Source of the DNA: Thermodesulfovibrionia bacterium
Lineage (GTDB): Bacteria > Nitrospirota > Thermodesulfovibrionia > UBA6902
Assembly: GCA_947258735.1 (NCBI GenBank)
Contig: CAMYJJ010000038.1
Location: 1-16,495, forward strand
Direction: 5' to 3'
Length of the DNA: 16,495 nt
Part shown: positions 14,300 to 16,495 of the stretch, piece by piece
Layout: every line of letters starts with the position of its first letter
Numbering within the stretch: position 1 is the stretch's first letter
The notes under the pieces: model-generated
The model's database searches: none
The model's input: only the letters and a program-made list of their open reading frames with translations
Told to the model about the DNA's origin: nothing
Translations under genes and position numbers: made by a program

Positions 14300-14327
14300 T
14301 TAACATATCATTTTGATGTGATACAAT
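14300..14327 (+). promoter_or_regulatory. Likely sigma70 promoter for the histidine kinase
   Basis: TTAACA at 14300-14305 (-35-like, five of six matches) is separated by 16 bases from TACAAT at 14322-14327 (-10-like, five of six). TG sits one base before the -10 (TGA-TACAAT), making it an extended -10. The predicted start would be near 14334, about 43 bases before the GTG. A further extended -10, TGTTATAAT at 14278-14286, lies upstream without a -35. Confidence 0.5.
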
Positions 14328-14376
14328 GATAGAATTAGTCAAACGTGAGGTAATTATACAACTCTAATCATGTGCT

Positions 14377-16455
14377 GTGCCAGGCAGCTCTGAGGTCAAG
14401 AGCAATAGTATGTTACTCGACAATATATCTGGTCGTATACCTTCTACGCTCAGAATGCCTGTTGCCGCTATAGTTGTTTGTATCTCCTATTTTCTAAGCG
14501 CAAAGCTCGCCTTAAATCTGAGTTTTAAGCCAGACTATATTTCCGCACTATGGCCACCTAATGGGATTATTCTTGCCGCACTTCTTTTAACTGAACCACG
14601 TAGATGGTGGTGGTACATATTGTCCATGGTGCCGGCGGAATTGGCTGCTGATATTCCATCTGGGATGTCCGTACAAATGGCATTAGCATTTGTCGGAGCA
14701 GATTGTATTGAAGTATTTACTGCAGCTATCCTCTTGAGAGTCGTATTTCGAGGACCTCTTCAATTCAACAATATAAAAAATGTGATTCTTTATGTTCTCT
14801 ATGGAGTGGTAATAGCTCCATTTATTGGTGCATTTTTCGGAGCTTATGTGCCTGCAATAGATGGAACAGACACTGCATATATTTTAAGGTGGCGTTTATG
14901 GTTTGTGAGCGATTCATTAACACATCTCATCCTAACACCAACTATATTTCTTTGGCTTACATGGGATACAAGCAATAAAGTTGACATTAAAGTATCAAAA
15001 ATCATTGAAATGACAATTCTCGTATCGGGAGTTTTGATACTAGCAATTATTTTTTATTACAGAGATGCAGTATTCATTGGCCATATCCCGTTTCTGGTTT
15101 ATATACCATTGCCGTTTCTTCTGTGGGCATCTGTTCGTTTTGGGCTACGGGGAATATTTACCTTGTCACTTGTCTTCACAGTCATTATGATATGGGGTGC
15201 TACACGAGGGTTTGAACCATTTGCTTCTAGTTCCCCAGTTAATGATGTCTTTAATTTACAGATTTTCCTTGTCTTGGCATTGCTGCCGCTAATTTTACTT
15301 GCTACAGTTATTATTGAAAGACAAAGGGGAGAATATGTATTAAAAGAAAGCGAAAAAAGATTTCGTTTGTTGTCAAACGTTGCTTTTGATGGAATTGCAA
15401 TTACAGAAAAAGGTGTAATTCTGGAGGTGAATGAGGGATTTGCCAAGATTTTCAATTATGCCCCTACAGAAATTATAGGTACGCACGTATCTCAATTGAT
15501 TGCTGCTGAACATCTTAAAAATGTAGTAGAGAAAATAAATTCAGGATACGATAGGCCATACGAGTCTGTCGCTCAGACTAAAGATGGGAGCAGGATTCCT
15601 GTTGAAGTTTACGGTAAGAGCTTTTCGTATCATGACCGTAATCTTAGAATTACCGCCCTGCAAGACATAACGGAACGCAAAAGGGCGGAAATTGAACGTG
15701 AACAACTTCATAAGGAGCTGAAGCAAAAAAATAAAGAACTTGAACAGGTGCTATATGTTGCATCTCATGATTTACGATCACCACTAGTTAATATTGAGGG
15801 TTACAGCAAGGAGCTTGATTATTCTTTAAAGGAATTGGGTGATTCCATTGAAAAAGAGCACGTTCTCTTAACTATTAAAGAAAAAATAAGTCCAATTATA
15901 AAAAAAGAAATACCTGAATCTCTTCATTATATTCATGCGAGTGTTTCAAAAATGCAAGCACTTATAAAAGGCATTTTATCTCTATCCCGATTAGGAACAA
16001 CTATACGAAAGATAGATGAATTAGATATGAATGAGATGATAACGGATATTATTGACTCACATAAATACAGGTTAAGCGAATCAGATATAAAGACAGAAGT
16101 TTCAGAATTACCGAGTTGTAAAGGGGACAGTGTACTGATAAATCAGGTGTTATCAAATCTAATCGATAATGCCATTAAATACTCAGATTCAGGGCGATCC
16201 TCTATCATACATATTTCAGGATATAAAGATGAGACTCAGTCAGTTTATTGTATCGAAGATAATGGGATAGGCATAGCACCTGAACATCAAGGCAAAATAT
16301 TTGAGATATTTCATCAGTTGGAGCCGATGAGAGCGACAGGTGACGGTATGGGGCTGACTATAGCAAGCAGAATAATTGAGAAGCACCACGGAATGATATG
16401 GATTGAATCAAAGTTGGGAAAAGGAAGTAAATTTTTTATATCACTCTCATCATAA
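14377..16455 (+). CDS. MASE1-PAS sensor histidine kinase
   Basis: This membrane sensor kinase has 692 residues from the GTG. An ATG at 14410 (residue 12), preceded by GAGG 13 bases away, is an equally likely start. Residues about 28-318 form a multi-helix MASE1 sensor (LSFKPDYISALWPPNGIILAALLL is typical). A PAS domain spans about 327-435 and ends in the usual DITERKRAE. The phospho-acceptor is His464 in ASHDLRSPL. The DHp hairpin carries an extra segment of about 30 residues before IHASVSKMQALIKGILSLSRLG, a form I recall from other SHDLRSPL kinases. The ATPase domain shows the N-box (589-601, NQVLSNLIDNAIK), the G1 box (628-632, DNGIG), FEIFHQL and the G2 box (656-660, DGMGL). The ligand is unknown. 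No response regulator lies between its stop and the window end. The coding sequence is visibly more AT-rich than the ATPase genes, which may indicate separate acquisition. Confidence 0.93.
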   Translation: MPGSSEVKSNSMLLDNISGRIPSTLRMPVAAIVVCISYFLSAKLALNLSFKPDYISALWPPNGIILAALLLTEPRRWWWYILSMVPAELAADIPSGMSVQMALAFVGADCIEVFTAAILLRVVFRGPLQFNNIKNVILYVLYGVVIAPFIGAFFGAYVPAIDGTDTAYILRWRLWFVSDSLTHLILTPTIFLWLTWDTSNKVDIKVSKIIEMTILVSGVLILAIIFYYRDAVFIGHIPFLVYIPLPFLLWASVRFGLRGIFTLSLVFTVIMIWGATRGFEPFASSSPVNDVFNLQIFLVLALLPLILLATVIIERQRGEYVLKESEKRFRLLSNVAFDGIAITEKGVILEVNEGFAKIFNYAPTEIIGTHVSQLIAAEHLKNVVEKINSGYDRPYESVAQTKDGSRIPVEVYGKSFSYHDRNLRITALQDITERKRAEIEREQLHKELKQKNKELEQVLYVASHDLRSPLVNIEGYSKELDYSLKELGDSIEKEHVLLTIKEKISPIIKKEIPESLHYIHASVSKMQALIKGILSLSRLGTTIRKIDELDMNEMITDIIDSHKYRLSESDIKTEVSELPSCKGDSVLINQVLSNLIDNAIKYSDSGRSSIIHISGYKDETQSVYCIEDNGIGIAPEHQGKIFEIFHQLEPMRATGDGMGLTIASRIIEKHHGMIWIESKLGKGSKFFISLSS

Positions 16456-16495
16456 ATATGCATAGTAAAATATTAAGATATAGACGATTAATCAT

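Larger units (their letters stand above)
13841..14376. other. AT-rich gene-free region upstream of the histidine kinase
   Basis: These 536 bases hold no credible ORF, RNA gene or repeat array. The left end carries the iminopeptidase promoter and the right end the kinase promoter. In the middle are two TTGA/TCAA symmetric sites six bases apart (14167-14179, spaced by five, and 14185-14193, spaced by one), which are weak operator candidates and do not match the FNR consensus. TATAATGATA occurs twice (14245-14254 and 14281-14290), giving further -10-like boxes. Confidence 0.5.

Noticed and set aside
15099..15455. 118-residue minus-strand ORF inside the kinase
   Set aside because: It is antisense to the MASE1/PAS region and low in recognisable features.

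Overview
The window reads as a piece of a bacterial chromosome, probably from an anaerobic or microaerophilic, hydrogen-using lineage. Nitrospirota or a Desulfobacterota-like group fits the mix of a [NiFe]-hydrogenase cytochrome b and protease, an FdhC/FdnI-type cytochrome b, a bacterial A/V-type ATPase and a cobalamin-type radical SAM enzyme. This placement rests on gene content only; there is no rRNA or other marker gene here.

Layout. (1) 1-1229, plus strand: the 3' end of a hydrogenase-type membrane cytochrome b, a hairpin, a HyaD/HybD-type hydrogenase maturation protease, and a 65-residue protein of uncertain family. This looks like the tail of a [NiFe]-hydrogenase operon that lies mostly upstream of the window. 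(2) 1287-3862, minus strand: a four-helix di-haem-type cytochrome b and a radical SAM protein resembling the Ta0216 family. (3) 3863-4350: an AT-rich divergent intergenic region. (4) 4351-12679, plus strand: a complete A/V-type ATPase operon in the order H-I-K-E-C-F-A-B-D. Its middle (K-E-C-F-A) is tightly packed or overlapping. (5) 12884-13840, minus strand: a proline iminopeptidase-like alpha/beta hydrolase. (6) 13841-14376: an AT-rich gene-free stretch with a good promoter at its right end. (7) 14377-16455, plus strand: a MASE1-PAS-HisKA-HATPase sensor histidine kinase, more AT-rich than the ATPase operon and without a response regulator in view.

How the genes work together. The hydrogenase cytochrome b passes electrons from periplasmic H2 oxidation into the quinone pool, and the protease matures the large subunit. 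The second cytochrome b is a likely quinone-side anchor for another oxidoreductase. The ion gradient made by such enzymes would be used, or built, by the rotary ATPase. Subunits I and K form the membrane motor, A and B the head, D and F the central shaft, C the socket, and E and H the peripheral stalks.

The least ordinary feature is a family of 7-nt repeat arrays (GTTATNN on the left, NNATAAC on the right). They fill three internal gaps of the ATPase operon: I-K (two tandem copies), A-B and B-D. The arrays run to within one or three bases of the atpD and atpB start codons, where no ribosome-binding site is seen. One starts on the last base of the atpA stop codon, and AtpA lacks the usual C-terminal tail of about 40 residues. 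In the B-D gap, a good Shine-Dalgarno sequence sits in a hairpin loop and points at an 8-codon out-of-frame mini-ORF instead of at atpD. The genes themselves belong to known families, so the novelty, if any, is in these arrays and what they do to subunit expression.
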